Positions 1-8,175 of a stretch of DNA of 64,000 nt are shown here, piece after piece (within the stretch, counting starts at the first letter, position 1; the number at the start of each line of letters is the position of its first letter). The notes under the pieces are model-generated. The model was not told the origin of the DNA and ran no database searches. It saw nothing but the letters and a program-made list of their open reading frames with translations. Position numbers and translations under genes: made by a program. This DNA comes from Ferrovibrio sp041906005 (GTDB lineage Bacteria; Pseudomonadota; Alphaproteobacteria; Ferrovibrionales; Ferrovibrionaceae): contig NZ_JAYRJY010000001.1 in assembly GCF_041906005.1 (NCBI RefSeq), positions 2,604,001-2,668,000 on the forward strand. The letters run 5' to 3'.

Positions 1-421
1 TAGCCAGCGGCATGGGTTGCAACAGCAGGCGACGGACCAGCCAACCGGCCAGCAACAGGTGCGCGATGGTGGCAAAAAGCCACAGCCCGCCGGCCGGATC
101 GGGCCGATGCGGCAGCAGGGCATTGGAAAGCAGGGTCAGGCTCACCGTGATGGCAAAGATGAAGCTGCTGCGCACCGGATGCCGGAACTCAGCCGCGACG
201 GCGGCGGGATAGCGTTGCCATTTCAGCAGATAGGCGATGGCGATCAGGCCAAAGACGATGGCGGCAATCAGCAGCAGCAATTCACCGACCAACGCCGGCG
301 CGCCAAGCACCCGACCGGCCTCGCGCCAGGCCAGTCCCAGCCCGGCGATGCCAAGCACGGCGGCAAACAGCGGGAGCGGGAAATGCTTGAGGCTGGCAAC
401 GGTGGCCGGTTGTTCAGTCAT
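1..421 (-). CDS. TDT/TehA-family transporter (SLAC1-like), partial at left edge
   Basis: Only the N-terminal 140 residues are in the window; the 3' end runs off position 1. The translation opens MTEQPATVASLKHFPLPLFA, followed by a segment with EFRHPVRSSF and several hydrophobic helices. The FPLPLF...GLA opening and the EF-HPVR motif are typical of the tellurite-resistance/dicarboxylate transporter (TDT, TehA/SLAC1) family of inner-membrane anion channels. Its ATG overlaps the stop of the upstream TSUP gene as ATGA, so the two are probably translationally coupled. As the last visible gene of the sulfur-stress operon it could export sulfite or another anion; TDT members such as Ssu1 export sulfite. 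That substrate is inference. Confidence 0.75.
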   Translation of the reverse strand, partial: MTEQPATVASLKHFPLPLFAAVLGIAGLGLAWREAGRVLGAPALVGELLLLIAAIVFGLIAIAYLLKWQRYPAAVAAEFRHPVRSSFIFAITVSLTLLSNALLPHRPDPAGGLWLFATIAHLLLAGWLVRRLLLQPMPLA

Positions 422-1209
422 GAAGGCATCTCTGTGATGGTGCGCCAGACAATGTAGCCGGCGACAAGAAATATCAGCGCGGCGAAGATGCGGTTGAGCA
501 GGCCCTTGTGGCGGGCCGCCTTCAGTGCCAGGCGGGTACCGCCCAGGCCACCGAGAATGCCGCCGGCGATGAACCAGCCGGCAATCGTCCAGTCGATCAG
601 GCCCGACCAGGCATAATTCGCCGCGGTGGTCAGGCCAAAGCTGCCGACCGAAAACAGCGAAGAGGCAATGGCATTGATCATCGGCATGCCGCTGCCCAGC
701 ATGAGCCCGGGCACGATCAGGAAACCACCGCCGATGCCGAAGAAACCACTGACCGCGCCGGTGACAAGGCCGATCAGGACGAGTTTCAGGCCAATGGCTG
801 GCGTGATGTGCACTTCGGGATTTCCTTCCGCCGCCTTGGGCCGCAGCATGGCGATGCCTACGGCTACCATCACGGCAGCGAATAGCAGCAGCAGATGGCC
901 GCTATCCACAAGCTTGCCAAGGCTGGAACCCGCCGCGGCCCCAATGATGCCGGATACGGCAAACACTGTTGCGCAAGGCCATTTCACGGTCTGTTTGCGT
1001 GCGTGTTGAAGCAGGTTGGCAAAGGCATTCACGGCCACGGCCAGCGCGCTGGTGCCGATGGCCAGATGCGTATTGCCGATGCCGACCAGATACAGCAGCG
1101 CCGGCACGGCCAGGATCGAGCCGCCGCCACCCACCAAAGCCAGGGAAAAGCCCACAGCACTGCCTGAGGCGGCAGCGATGACGGCCTGGCTGATGGTGAC
1201 GGCGGTCAT
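418..1209 (-). CDS. TSUP-family sulfite/anion exporter (TauE/SafE)
   Basis: 263 residues, a usual length for the TSUP (TauE/SafE) family. The protein is almost entirely hydrophobic and has the two pseudo-repeat glycine motifs of the family: GGGG at about residues 27-30 followed by SILAVPALLY, and GFFGIGGGF at about 155-163 followed by LIVPGLM. TSUP proteins export sulfite, sulfoacetate or related organosulfur anions across the inner membrane. The gene lies 5 bp downstream of the persulfide-dioxygenase-like MBL gene and overlaps the next gene by ATGA. The context (rhodanese, MBL, ArsR-type regulator) points to export of sulfite made by persulfide oxidation. The family call is firm and the substrate is inferred. 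Confidence 0.9.
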   Translation of the reverse strand: MTAVTISQAVIAAASGSAVGFSLALVGGGGSILAVPALLYLVGIGNTHLAIGTSALAVAVNAFANLLQHARKQTVKWPCATVFAVSGIIGAAAGSSLGKLVDSGHLLLLFAAVMVAVGIAMLRPKAAEGNPEVHITPAIGLKLVLIGLVTGAVSGFFGIGGGFLIVPGLMLGSGMPMINAIASSLFSVGSFGLTTAANYAWSGLIDWTIAGWFIAGGILGGLGGTRLALKAARHKGLLNRIFAALIFLVAGYIVWRTITEMPS

Positions 1210-1214
1210 AACGA

Positions 1215-2078
1215 TTACAACGCGTCGACCGGCAGTTTCAGGTAGCGCACGCCATTGGCTTCGGGCGGCGGCATGTGGCCAGCCCGCATGTTGACCTGCA
1301 CCGAAGGCAGGATCAGGCGTGGCATGTCCAGCGTGGCGTCGCGTTTGGTGCGCATGGCCACGAATTCATCCTCGCTGATTCCATCCCGCACATGGATGTT
1401 TGTTGCGCGCTCCTCCGCCACCGTAGTTTCCCAGCGGTATTCGTCGCGGCCCGGCGCCTTGTAGTCATGACACATGAACAGGCGGGTTTCAGGCGGCAGG
1501 GCGAAGAGCTTGTGAATCGAGCGGTAGAGCTGACAGGCATCACCGCCAGGAAAGTCACAGCGCGCGGTGCCGTAATCGGGCATGAACAGCGTATCGCCCA
1601 CAAAAGCCGCGTCGCCGATCACATAGGCCATGCAAGCCGGCGTATGACCTGGCGTATGGATGGCGCGGGCCTTGATGTTGCCGATGCTGAAAGTTTCATT
1701 GTCGGTGAACAGGTGGTCAAACTGGCTGCCGTCGCGGGCGAAGTCCGTGCCAGCGTTGAAAACCTTGCCGAAGGTGTTCTGAACCACCGTGATGTTGAAT
1801 CCGATGCCCAGCTTGCCGCCCAGTTTCTGTTTCAGATAGGGCGCGGCAGACAGATGATCGGCATGGACGTGGGTTTCCAGGATCCATTCGACCTTAAGGT
1901 TCTCGTGTTCGATATAGGCGATTACCGCATCCGCCGCGTCCTTGTGGGTGCGGCCGGAAGCCGGATCGAAATCCAGCACCGAATCAATGACAGCGCAGGT
2001 CTTGCCGGGCGGGTCGACGACGACATAGCTGACGGTGAAGGTGGCTTCGTCGAAAAAAGCTTTCACAAACGGCCGCAT
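1215..2078 (-). CDS. blh: MBL-fold hydrolase, Blh/ETHE1-like persulfide dioxygenase
   Basis: 287 residues from the ATG at 2078 (opening MRPFVKAFFD); the open frame continues upstream but only into the rhodanese gene. The metallo-beta-lactamase metal motif THVHADH is at residues 69-75, HTPGHT at 141-146 and GDTLF at 161-165. GTARCDFPGGD follows, a signature of the Blh/ETHE1-type sulfur dioxygenases. Such enzymes oxidise glutathione persulfide to sulfite and glutathione using non-haem iron in the cytoplasm. The gene is 14 bp after the rhodanese gene and directly before a TSUP exporter. This is the classical BigR-operon arrangement, so sulfide/persulfide detoxification is the likely role. A generic glyoxalase-II-like hydrolase is the main alternative. 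Confidence 0.85.
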   Translation of the reverse strand: MRPFVKAFFDEATFTVSYVVVDPPGKTCAVIDSVLDFDPASGRTHKDAADAVIAYIEHENLKVEWILETHVHADHLSAAPYLKQKLGGKLGIGFNITVVQNTFGKVFNAGTDFARDGSQFDHLFTDNETFSIGNIKARAIHTPGHTPACMAYVIGDAAFVGDTLFMPDYGTARCDFPGGDACQLYRSIHKLFALPPETRLFMCHDYKAPGRDEYRWETTVAEERATNIHVRDGISEDEFVAMRTKRDATLDMPRLILPSVQVNMRAGHMPPPEANGVRYLKLPVDAL

Positions 2079-2092
2079 GACGTAACTCTCCA

Positions 2093-2626
2093 CTAGGCAG
2101 AGGCCGATTGACGGTTCCACGGCATGAGGGCCAGCAGGCGGGCCATGCCGCAAAATCCGGTCAGGCCGTCGAGCAGCAGTCCGGCACCAACGAAACCGCT
2201 GAGCAGGATGAATTCCGGTGCAACGCGCCAGGCCAGAATGGCGCCGGCCAATGCGAGGCTGCCAGCGATCAGGTGCACCTGGCGCTGCAGGGGCAGGGGT
2301 TCGGCTGGCGCGCTCTGTACCGGCAGGCCGGCGCGTTTCCAAGCGTTCAGGCCGCCCTCCAGCACATAGGCACTGCGGAAACCCTTAGCCAGCAGGCGGC
2401 TCGCTGCCATCGTGGTGCGGGCGCCGCTGCGGCAGGTGAACACCGCCGTCTGGCGGCGGCTGTCGGGGAAATCGTGACGGTCGAGGGAGCCCAGCGGCAC
2501 AAGCTGCGCGCCTTCGATATGCTCGCGGGCGAATTCACGGGGGCTGCGGATATCGATCAGAATAACCTCACCGGCCTGCATTTTTTGCTGCAGCTTGCGG
2601 GGGTCGATCTTGCGCAGGGTTGTCAT
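2093..2626 (-). CDS. Rhodanese-DUF2892 membrane fusion (YgaP-like sulfurtransferase)
   Basis: 177 residues from the ATG at 2626, chosen because GAGG lies 6-9 bp upstream; the frame is open about 15 codons further. Residues 1-100 are a rhodanese domain with active-site loop CRSGAR (Cys65 nucleophile). Residues 105-177 hold two hydrophobic helices of the DUF2892 type, as in E. coli YgaP, an inner-membrane rhodanese. The protein would take sulfane sulfur from persulfides (for example to thiosulfate or a thiol) at the cytoplasmic membrane face. It lies 16 bp after the regulator gene and 14 bp before the MBL gene, so it is part of the persulfide-handling set. Confidence 0.88.
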   Translation of the reverse strand: MTTLRKIDPRKLQQKMQAGEVILIDIRSPREFAREHIEGAQLVPLGSLDRHDFPDSRRQTAVFTCRSGARTTMAASRLLAKGFRSAYVLEGGLNAWKRAGLPVQSAPAEPLPLQRQVHLIAGSLALAGAILAWRVAPEFILLSGFVGAGLLLDGLTGFCGMARLLALMPWNRQSASA

Positions 2627-2642
2627 GTTCTGCCTCGCGTCA

Positions 2643-2957
2643 TCAGCAGGTCGGTTTGCAGAATTGCTCATAGAGCAGCCGGATCAGCGGTTCGATGCGT
2701 GGATCGGCCAGGCGGTAATAGATGGTCTGGCCTTCCCGGCGGGTTTCCACCAGACCGTCCTGCCGCAGGCGATTGAGGTGTTGTGAAAGGGCCGACTGGC
2801 TCAGGCCCACCACATCGGCAAGGTTGCCGACCGAGCGTTCGCCTTCCATCAACTGGCACAGGGTGAGCAGGCGCTTCTCGTTGGCGATATTGCGCAGGAA
2901 ATGGCTGGCCTGGGCAGCGCTGGCGGTGAGGCGGTCGAGATCGACGGGGGCAGACAT
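2643..2957 (-). CDS. bigR: ArsR-family persulfide-sensing repressor (BigR/SqrR type)
   Basis: 104 residues. The start is the ATG at 2957, with AAGGAG 9 bp upstream. Winged-helix ArsR fold with recognition helix around LSQSALSQHLNRL (residues 52-64) and wing RREGQTIYYRL. Cys34 (in LTLCQLMEGE) and Cys100 (in YEQFC) are 66 residues apart, the same spacing as the persulfide/disulfide switch cysteines of BigR and SqrR; a further Cys104 ends the protein. In those proteins reactive sulfur crosslinks the cysteines and releases DNA. Here the gene sits in the middle of the operon, 13 bp after the RND pump and 16 bp before the rhodanese gene. It probably controls the whole unit from the AT-rich promoter near 7.4 kb. 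Confidence 0.88.
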   Translation of the reverse strand: MSAPVDLDRLTASAAQASHFLRNIANEKRLLTLCQLMEGERSVGNLADVVGLSQSALSQHLNRLRQDGLVETRREGQTIYYRLADPRIEPLIRLLYEQFCKPTC

Positions 2958-2970
2958 CGCGATGGGCTCC

Positions 2971-5900
2971 TTATGACTGCTGCGATTCGCCACGCAGCCA
3001 CAGATAAATAGCGGGGATGACCAGCACGGTCAGCAGCGAGCTGGAGGCCAGGCCGAACAGCATGCTGACCGCCAGGCCCTGGAAGATCGGGTCGGCCAGG
3101 ATGAAGGCGGCGCCGATCATGGCGGCGGCCGCGGTCAGGAAGATCGGCTTGAAGCGGGTGGCACCGGCATCCAGCAGCACCTGCCGCAGCGGAAGGCCGG
3201 ATTGCCGGCGTTCTCGGATGAAGTCGATCAGCAGGATCGAGTTGCGCACCACGATGCCGGCGAGTGCAATGAAGCCGATCATCGAGGTGGCGGTGAAGGC
3301 CGCGCCCGTCAGCCAATGTCCCAGCATGACGCCGATCATGGTCAGCGGCACCGGAACCAGGACGAGCAGGGGCAGCTTGAAGCTGCGGAACTGCGCCACC
3401 ACCAGCAGGTAGATGCCCAACAGGGCGACGATGAAGGCGCCGCCCATGTCACGGAAGGTGACATAGGTGACTTCCCATTCGCCGTCCCACAAAAGGCTGG
3501 TTTTGGATTCGTCCTTGGGCTGGCCGGCATAGCGGATCGACGGTTTCGGCAGGCTGCTCCAGTCATGGGCGTCAATGGCATCGGCCACGGCCAGCATGCC
3601 ATAGATCGGCGCCTCGTACGCACCGGCCAGATCGGCCGTCACCATTTCGGCGTAATGGCCATCACGGCGATAGATGGGGAAAGAGGCCGGTTCGCGCTGG
3701 ATGCGCACCACGTCGCCCAGTTCGACCAGCCGGCCGTCGCGGGTCGGCACCGGCGTGGCTAGCAGTTTCTCGCTCAGGTAACGGTCGCTGCGTGGCAGGC
3801 TGAGGCTGATCTCGATCGGGCTGATGCCGTGGCCGCGATGGGAATAGCCGATGCGGCGGCCATTCAGCAGCGAAGACAGCGTTTCATAAAGCTCGACTTC
3901 CTCGACGCGATGGAATTCCAGGTTTTCCTGGTCGACCAGGAAACGCACGCGTTCGCTTTGGATGCCGAAGCTGTCGTCATCGTCGACGATGAAATCGATC
4001 TTGCGGAACAGTTTGCGCAGTTCCGCCGCCACGGCGCGGCGTGTTTCGGCGTCGGGGCCGTAAATCTCGGCCAGCAGGGTGGCCATCACCGGCGGGCCCG
4101 GCGGCACTTCCACCACTTTCAGCGAACCGCCCGGCGGCAGTTGCAGGCCGGTGAGGCGCTTGCGGATGTCGAGGGCGATTTCGTGGCTGTTGCGGTCACG
4201 CTCGGCCTTGGGCACCAGATTGACCTGCAGGTCGCCCTGCCAGGGCTGGCTGCGGAAGAAGTAATGCCGCACCAGGCCGTTGAAGTTGAATGGCGCCGCC
4301 GTGCCAGCCTGACTCTGAATGTCCTTCAGTTCAGGCAGGTCGGCCAGCCGTGCCACCGCCTCGGCCAACAGGGCGTCGGTCTGCTCCAGGCTGGTCGATC
4401 GCGGCAGATCAAGCATGATCTGCATCTCCGACTTGTTGTCGAAGGGCAGCAGCTTCACGGTCACCGACTTTGTGTAGAACAGCACCAGCGACAGCATGGT
4501 GAGTCCCCCGACGATCAGCACGAATTTGCGCGCCTGCTTGGGCGTGGTGAGAATGCGTTCGGCGACGCGCAGATACAGGCGGGCGAGGATGCCGCCATGC
4601 TCGTCATGGGACGTTGCATGACCATTGGTGGCCTTGTGGCCACCCAGCTTCAGCATCAGCCAGGGCGTGACGGTGAAGGCGACGGCCAGCGAGAACAGCA
4701 TCGCCGCCGAGGCATTGGCCGGGATCGGCGCCATGTAGGGGCCCATCATGCCCGAGACGAACATCATCGGTAGCAGAGCCACGATGATGGTAAACGTGGC
4801 GACGATGGTGGGGTTGCCCACTTCGGCCACGGCCTCGATGGCGGTGGTCAGGCGGTCGCGCAGCTTTTCCTTGTGCCAGTGGCGCACGATATTCTCGATT
4901 ACCACTATGGCATCGTCGACCAGGATGCCGATGGAGAAAATCAGTGCGAACATGCTGACACGGTTGATCGTGTAGCCCATCAGCCAGGCGGCGAAGAAGG
5001 TCAGCAGGATGGTGGCGGGGATCACCACCAGCACGACCAGGCCTTCGCGCCAGCCAAGGAACACCGCCAGCAGGCCGACAATGGAAACCGAAGCCAGGAC
5101 CAGATGGAACAGCAGTTCGTCGGCCTTCTCGGCGGCGGTTTCGCCGTAATTTCGCGTGATGCTGAGGTCGACGCCCTTGGGCAGGATGGTGGTTTTCAGA
5201 ATCTCGATCTGCCGGATGATGTCGTCGGCGATCACCACGGCATTGCTGCCGGCCTTCTTGGCGATGGCGACGCTCACCGCCGGCACGCGCTCCATCTTCC
5301 CGTCCGCGCCGCGTTTCCATGTCCAGGTATAGTGGGTGACCGGCGCACCGTCGGCGGAGATCCGCGCGACGTCTTCCAGATAGACCGGCCTGCCATCAAG
5401 CGTGGTGACCAGCAGCAGATTGATATCCGGTCCGCCCTGCAGGGTCTGGCCGATAATGGCGGGCAGGGTGCCGCCCAGGTTCAGCAGGGGCTCGGCGCGG
5501 AAAGAACGGTTGGCCCCGGTCAGTTTCTCGACGAGTTGATTGAGTGAAACGCCATACAGCGAGAGCTTTTCCGGATCGGGTTCGATGCGGATCTGGTCGG
5601 CGCGGCCGCCAACGATGAAGGTCTTGCCGACATTGTCGATCTTCATCGCCTCGCGCGAGAGGTTGGCGGCAATGTTGTACAGGCCGTTGTCGTTCAGCCG
5701 CCCCGGGTTGCCCGGCGTCGGCGTCAGCGTCACGACCACGATGGGCACGTCGTTGATGCCATGACCGATGATCAGCGGCTCGGGGATGCCGACCGGAATG
5801 CGGTTGAGATTGGCGCGCACCTCGCTGTGGACCCGCAAGAGGGCGCTGTCCTGCTGGAAACCCGTCTTGAACCGCGCGGTGACCATCACGCGGTCATCCT

Positions 5901-6168
5901 CGCTGTTCGAATAGATATGGTCGACGCCGTCGATGGCCTTGATGATTTCTTCCAGCGGTCGGGTGACCAGTTCGACGGCGTCCTCGGCCTTCAGGCCATC
6001 AGCGCTGACAACTATGTCGACCATCGGCACGCTGATCTGCGGTTCTTCCTCGCGCGGCAGCACGGCCAGAGCCAGGCCGCCGATGGCCAACGAAAAGATC
6101 AGGAATAGCGGGGTGAGCGGCGATGCAATGAAGCTGCGCGCAATCGCGCCGGACAGGCCGAGCTTCAT
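2971..6168 (-). CDS. RND efflux pump permease (HAE1-like)
   Basis: 1065 residues, full length for a hydrophobe/amphiphile efflux RND permease. The N-terminal helix is followed by LPREEEPQISVP. The first porter domain has DGVDHIYS. A TM4 segment GILVDDAIVVIEN carries the adjacent Asp pair of the proton relay, and a second 6-helix bundle ends in ATRFKPIFLTA and VLVIPAIYLWL. The protein would form the trimeric inner-membrane pump of a tripartite exporter. It overlaps the adaptor gene by ATGA, and no outer-membrane channel gene is nearby. It stands inside an operon controlled by a persulfide-type regulator. The cargo cannot be read from the sequence. Confidence 0.92.
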   Translation of the reverse strand: MKLGLSGAIARSFIASPLTPLFLIFSLAIGGLALAVLPREEEPQISVPMVDIVVSADGLKAEDAVELVTRPLEEIIKAIDGVDHIYSNSEDDRVMVTARFKTGFQQDSALLRVHSEVRANLNRIPVGIPEPLIIGHGINDVPIVVVTLTPTPGNPGRLNDNGLYNIAANLSREAMKIDNVGKTFIVGGRADQIRIEPDPEKLSLYGVSLNQLVEKLTGANRSFRAEPLLNLGGTLPAIIGQTLQGGPDINLLLVTTLDGRPVYLEDVARISADGAPVTHYTWTWKRGADGKMERVPAVSVAIAKKAGSNAVVIADDIIRQIEILKTTILPKGVDLSITRNYGETAAEKADELLFHLVLASVSIVGLLAVFLGWREGLVVLVVIPATILLTFFAAWLMGYTINRVSMFALIFSIGILVDDAIVVIENIVRHWHKEKLRDRLTTAIEAVAEVGNPTIVATFTIIVALLPMMFVSGMMGPYMAPIPANASAAMLFSLAVAFTVTPWLMLKLGGHKATNGHATSHDEHGGILARLYLRVAERILTTPKQARKFVLIVGGLTMLSLVLFYTKSVTVKLLPFDNKSEMQIMLDLPRSTSLEQTDALLAEAVARLADLPELKDIQSQAGTAAPFNFNGLVRHYFFRSQPWQGDLQVNLVPKAERDRNSHEIALDIRKRLTGLQLPPGGSLKVVEVPPGPPVMATLLAEIYGPDAETRRAVAAELRKLFRKIDFIVDDDDSFGIQSERVRFLVDQENLEFHRVEEVELYETLSSLLNGRRIGYSHRGHGISPIEISLSLPRSDRYLSEKLLATPVPTRDGRLVELGDVVRIQREPASFPIYRRDGHYAEMVTADLAGAYEAPIYGMLAVADAIDAHDWSSLPKPSIRYAGQPKDESKTSLLWDGEWEVTYVTFRDMGGAFIVALLGIYLLVVAQFRSFKLPLLVLVPVPLTMIGVMLGHWLTGAAFTATSMIGFIALAGIVVRNSILLIDFIRERRQSGLPLRQVLLDAGATRFKPIFLTAAAAMIGAAFILADPIFQGLAVSMLFGLASSSLLTVLVIPAIYLWLRGESQQS

Positions 6169-7163
6169 GGCGTGACCAGGATGTCGCCGGCCTTGAGGCC
6201 CGAGAGCACTTCAACGCCTTCCGGCATGGTCTGGCCGAGTTGAACCACCACTTCGCCGCCGTGCTTCAGGCGCACCAGCGACACGCCGAAGCGGTAGATC
6301 ACGTATTCGGCAGGCACCAGAATGGCCTGGCGTTTGCCGGCGGCGACCCAGACACGGGTGCGTTCGCCGACGAAGAAATCGCCCAGGCCCTGTGCGCTGA
6401 CATCGGCGATCACACGGCCATGATCGAGCTGCGGATAGACCAGAACGACCTCGCCTTCACCGAGGCCCTGTTCGCCGGCGCCAAGACCGCGAGGCCCGAT
6501 GAGTACTTTTTCACCTGCCTTGAGGAAGCGGGCATGGCGCTCGGGCAGCATCATGCGCAGCACATAACGACCGACGGCGATCTCGGCGATCGGCTCACCG
6601 GGCTGCACGACGGTGCCCGTGGTAACCAGGGTTTTCAGGATGCGACCGCTTTCCGGTGCCAGCACGGCACCTTCGACGCCCTGCTGCTCCACCACGGCGC
6701 GCTCGGCCCGCAACGCGGCCGCCTCGTTATTGGCGGCTTCATAGGCAGCCCTGGTCTGGTCGGCGCGGGCCTTGGTGCCAACACCTTTCTGCAGCAGGTC
6801 TTCGGCCCGCTTCAGTTCGATCTCGGCCAGTTGGCGCTGGGCCATCGCCGCCTTGATGCGGGCATCGATGGCATTGAGGCGCGGTGTCAGTTTGGGGTCG
6901 ACCACCAGGGCCAGGCGCTGGCCGGTGGTGACGGCGTCGCCGTCATGCACCTCCAGCTTGGCGATGGTGCCGCCGATGCGGCTGCGGGCCTGGGTATCGT
7001 CGACGCTTTCGACGGTGGCGAACACCATCTTGCGGTCGACCACCTCGCGCGACTCGACCGTGAAGTCGGCCGCCCGTGCCGAGAGGGCCGCCAGCATACA
7101 GCCGGCGGTCAGCGCGGCGGTCAGCACGATCTTGCGCCGATAGGTAATCCCAAGCACTGACAC
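6165..7163 (-). CDS. RND periplasmic adaptor (membrane fusion protein)
   Basis: 332 residues from a GTG at 7163 with GGAG 7 bp upstream; the longer open frame upstream overlaps the DUF2892 gene and is not used. Residues 1-32 look like a signal peptide (basic YRRK, hydrophobic core, ARA-A end). A possible but atypical lipobox TAGC occurs inside the core. A biotinyl-lipoyl-like segment (IGGTIAKLEVHDGDAVTTGQ) is followed by a helical hairpin rich in A, E and R (about residues 100-155). Beta-barrel segments come next. The architecture is that of HlyD/AcrA adaptors, linking the downstream RND permease to an outer-membrane channel encoded elsewhere. Its stop overlaps the permease start (ATGA). Confidence 0.88.
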   Translation of the reverse strand: MSVLGITYRRKIVLTAALTAGCMLAALSARAADFTVESREVVDRKMVFATVESVDDTQARSRIGGTIAKLEVHDGDAVTTGQRLALVVDPKLTPRLNAIDARIKAAMAQRQLAEIELKRAEDLLQKGVGTKARADQTRAAYEAANNEAAALRAERAVVEQQGVEGAVLAPESGRILKTLVTTGTVVQPGEPIAEIAVGRYVLRMMLPERHARFLKAGEKVLIGPRGLGAGEQGLGEGEVVLVYPQLDHGRVIADVSAQGLGDFFVGERTRVWVAAGKRQAILVPAEYVIYRFGVSLVRLKHGGEVVVQLGQTMPEGVEVLSGLKAGDILVTP

Positions 7164-7183
7164 GTGTCTGCTCCGCTTGCTTG

Positions 7184-7387
7184 TTACTTGAAGGCGCAGC
7201 CGGGCTGGCGGCCGGTCAGTTTCAGGATGATCGCCAGCGGACAGAAACCGGTGAAGGCTGCCTGCAGCATGTTGGCGCCGACGAAGGCGGTCAGCCACAG
7301 CCAGTTCATATTGTGATACTGCGACAGCGCCAGGCTGGCGAGGATGACAATGCCGGCGAAGGCGAAAACCATGCGGTCGATATTCAT
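7184..7387 (-). CDS. DUF2892 (YgaP-like) small inner-membrane protein
   Basis: 67 residues, opening MNIDRMVFAFAGIVILASLA, with two hydrophobic helices and the family end TGFCPLAIILKLTG. Stand-alone DUF2892 proteins resemble the membrane tail of YgaP and often accompany rhodanese or sulfur genes. This is the first gene of the minus-strand sulfur-stress operon, 20 bp before the RND adaptor. A second copy of the domain is fused to the rhodanese of the same operon (2093-2626), and both contain TGFC. The short TGFC-P/G motif may carry a functional cysteine (inference). Confidence 0.85.
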   Translation of the reverse strand: MNIDRMVFAFAGIVILASLALSQYHNMNWLWLTAFVGANMLQAAFTGFCPLAIILKLTGRQPGCAFK

Positions 7388-7513
7388 GACGGGCTCCGGG
7401 GTTAATTAATTTAGTAATTACTAATTTAGATAATTCGAATATATATGTCAATGTGACACCTCGACATTCCCAGTGGCTAATTTATCTATATGAAATAAAA
7501 AGGAACTTTACCT
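7388..7513. promoter_or_regulatory. Divergent AT-rich promoter/operator region of the sulfur-stress operon
   Basis: This 126-bp divergent intergenic region is far more AT-rich than its surroundings. It holds a perfect 14-bp palindrome TTAGTAATTACTAA (7411-7424), an ATTCGAAT palindrome next to it (7434-7441), and a TGTCA-N3-TGACA inverted repeat (7446-7458). AT-rich palindromes are known operators of BigR/SqrR-type repressors, so the first two are candidate sites for the regulator encoded at 2643-2957. Assignment of each element to the leftward operon or the rightward methyltransferase gene is inference. Confidence 0.55.
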
Positions 7514-8125
7514 ATGGCGCAGGATTTCTGGGATAACCGCTTTTCCAGTCCGGATTACCTGTTCGGCACCGAACCTAATGCGTTCCTGCGGAGTCAGGGC
7601 TTCCGCCTGCCCGCCGCTGGGCGGGCATTGGCGGTTGCAGACGGGGAAGGCCGGAATGGAGTCTGGCTGGCCCGGCAGGGGCTGCAGGTGCATGCCGTCG
7701 ATTTTTCGGGCGTTGCCCTGGAAAAGGCGCGCCGGTTGGCTGCCGGGCAAGGGGTGGTGCTGGAAACCGAGCAGGCCGACTTGTCGCAATGGGTATGGCC
7801 GGCGGCGGCTTACGATGTGGTGGTGGCAATCTTCATCCAGTTTGCCAATCCGGACCTTCGGACACACATCTTCGCCGGGATTCGCCGCGTCCTGAAGCCG
7901 GGGGGCCTGTTACTGCTGCAGGGTTATCGACCCGAACAGCTGAATTATCGCACCGGTGGCCCGTCGCAGGTGGAAAATTTATACACCCGCGAGCTGCTGG
8001 AACACGCCTTCAGCGACTGGGAGGTCTTGCATCTGGTGTCGCATGACAGTGTTATCCATGAAGGCCGTGGTCATGACGGCATGTCGGCGCTGATCGATCT
8101 GGCGGCGCGCAAGCCGGCCACATGA
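7514..8125 (+). CDS. Class I SAM-dependent methyltransferase (TehB/thiopurine-MT-like)
   Basis: 203 residues, preceded by AGGAA at a good distance. The N-terminus FWDNRFSSPDYLFGTEPN is typical of the TehB/NNMT-like class. The SAM-binding segment ALAVADGEGRNGVWLARQG lies at about residues 38-56, followed by an acidic VDFSG loop and the post-I region LKPGGLLLLQGY. TehB enzymes methylate tellurite or selenite in E. coli, and thiol/chalcogen methylation is known for relatives. Here it diverges from an operon that handles sulfane sulfur and ends in a TehA-family gene. Methylation of a reactive chalcogen or thiol is plausible but not shown. Confidence 0.82.
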   Translation: MAQDFWDNRFSSPDYLFGTEPNAFLRSQGFRLPAAGRALAVADGEGRNGVWLARQGLQVHAVDFSGVALEKARRLAAGQGVVLETEQADLSQWVWPAAAYDVVVAIFIQFANPDLRTHIFAGIRRVLKPGGLLLLQGYRPEQLNYRTGGPSQVENLYTRELLEHAFSDWEVLHLVSHDSVIHEGRGHDGMSALIDLAARKPAT

Positions 8126-8175
8126 TGCATGTGGAACTGTAATTTCATCCGATCCATCCAGCAGGAAAATCTGAC

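Noticed and set aside
17..457. Forward-strand open frame rich in Q, G and R over the TehA-like gene
   Set aside because: Shadow of the minus-strand membrane gene, which has clear family motifs and an ATGA overlap.
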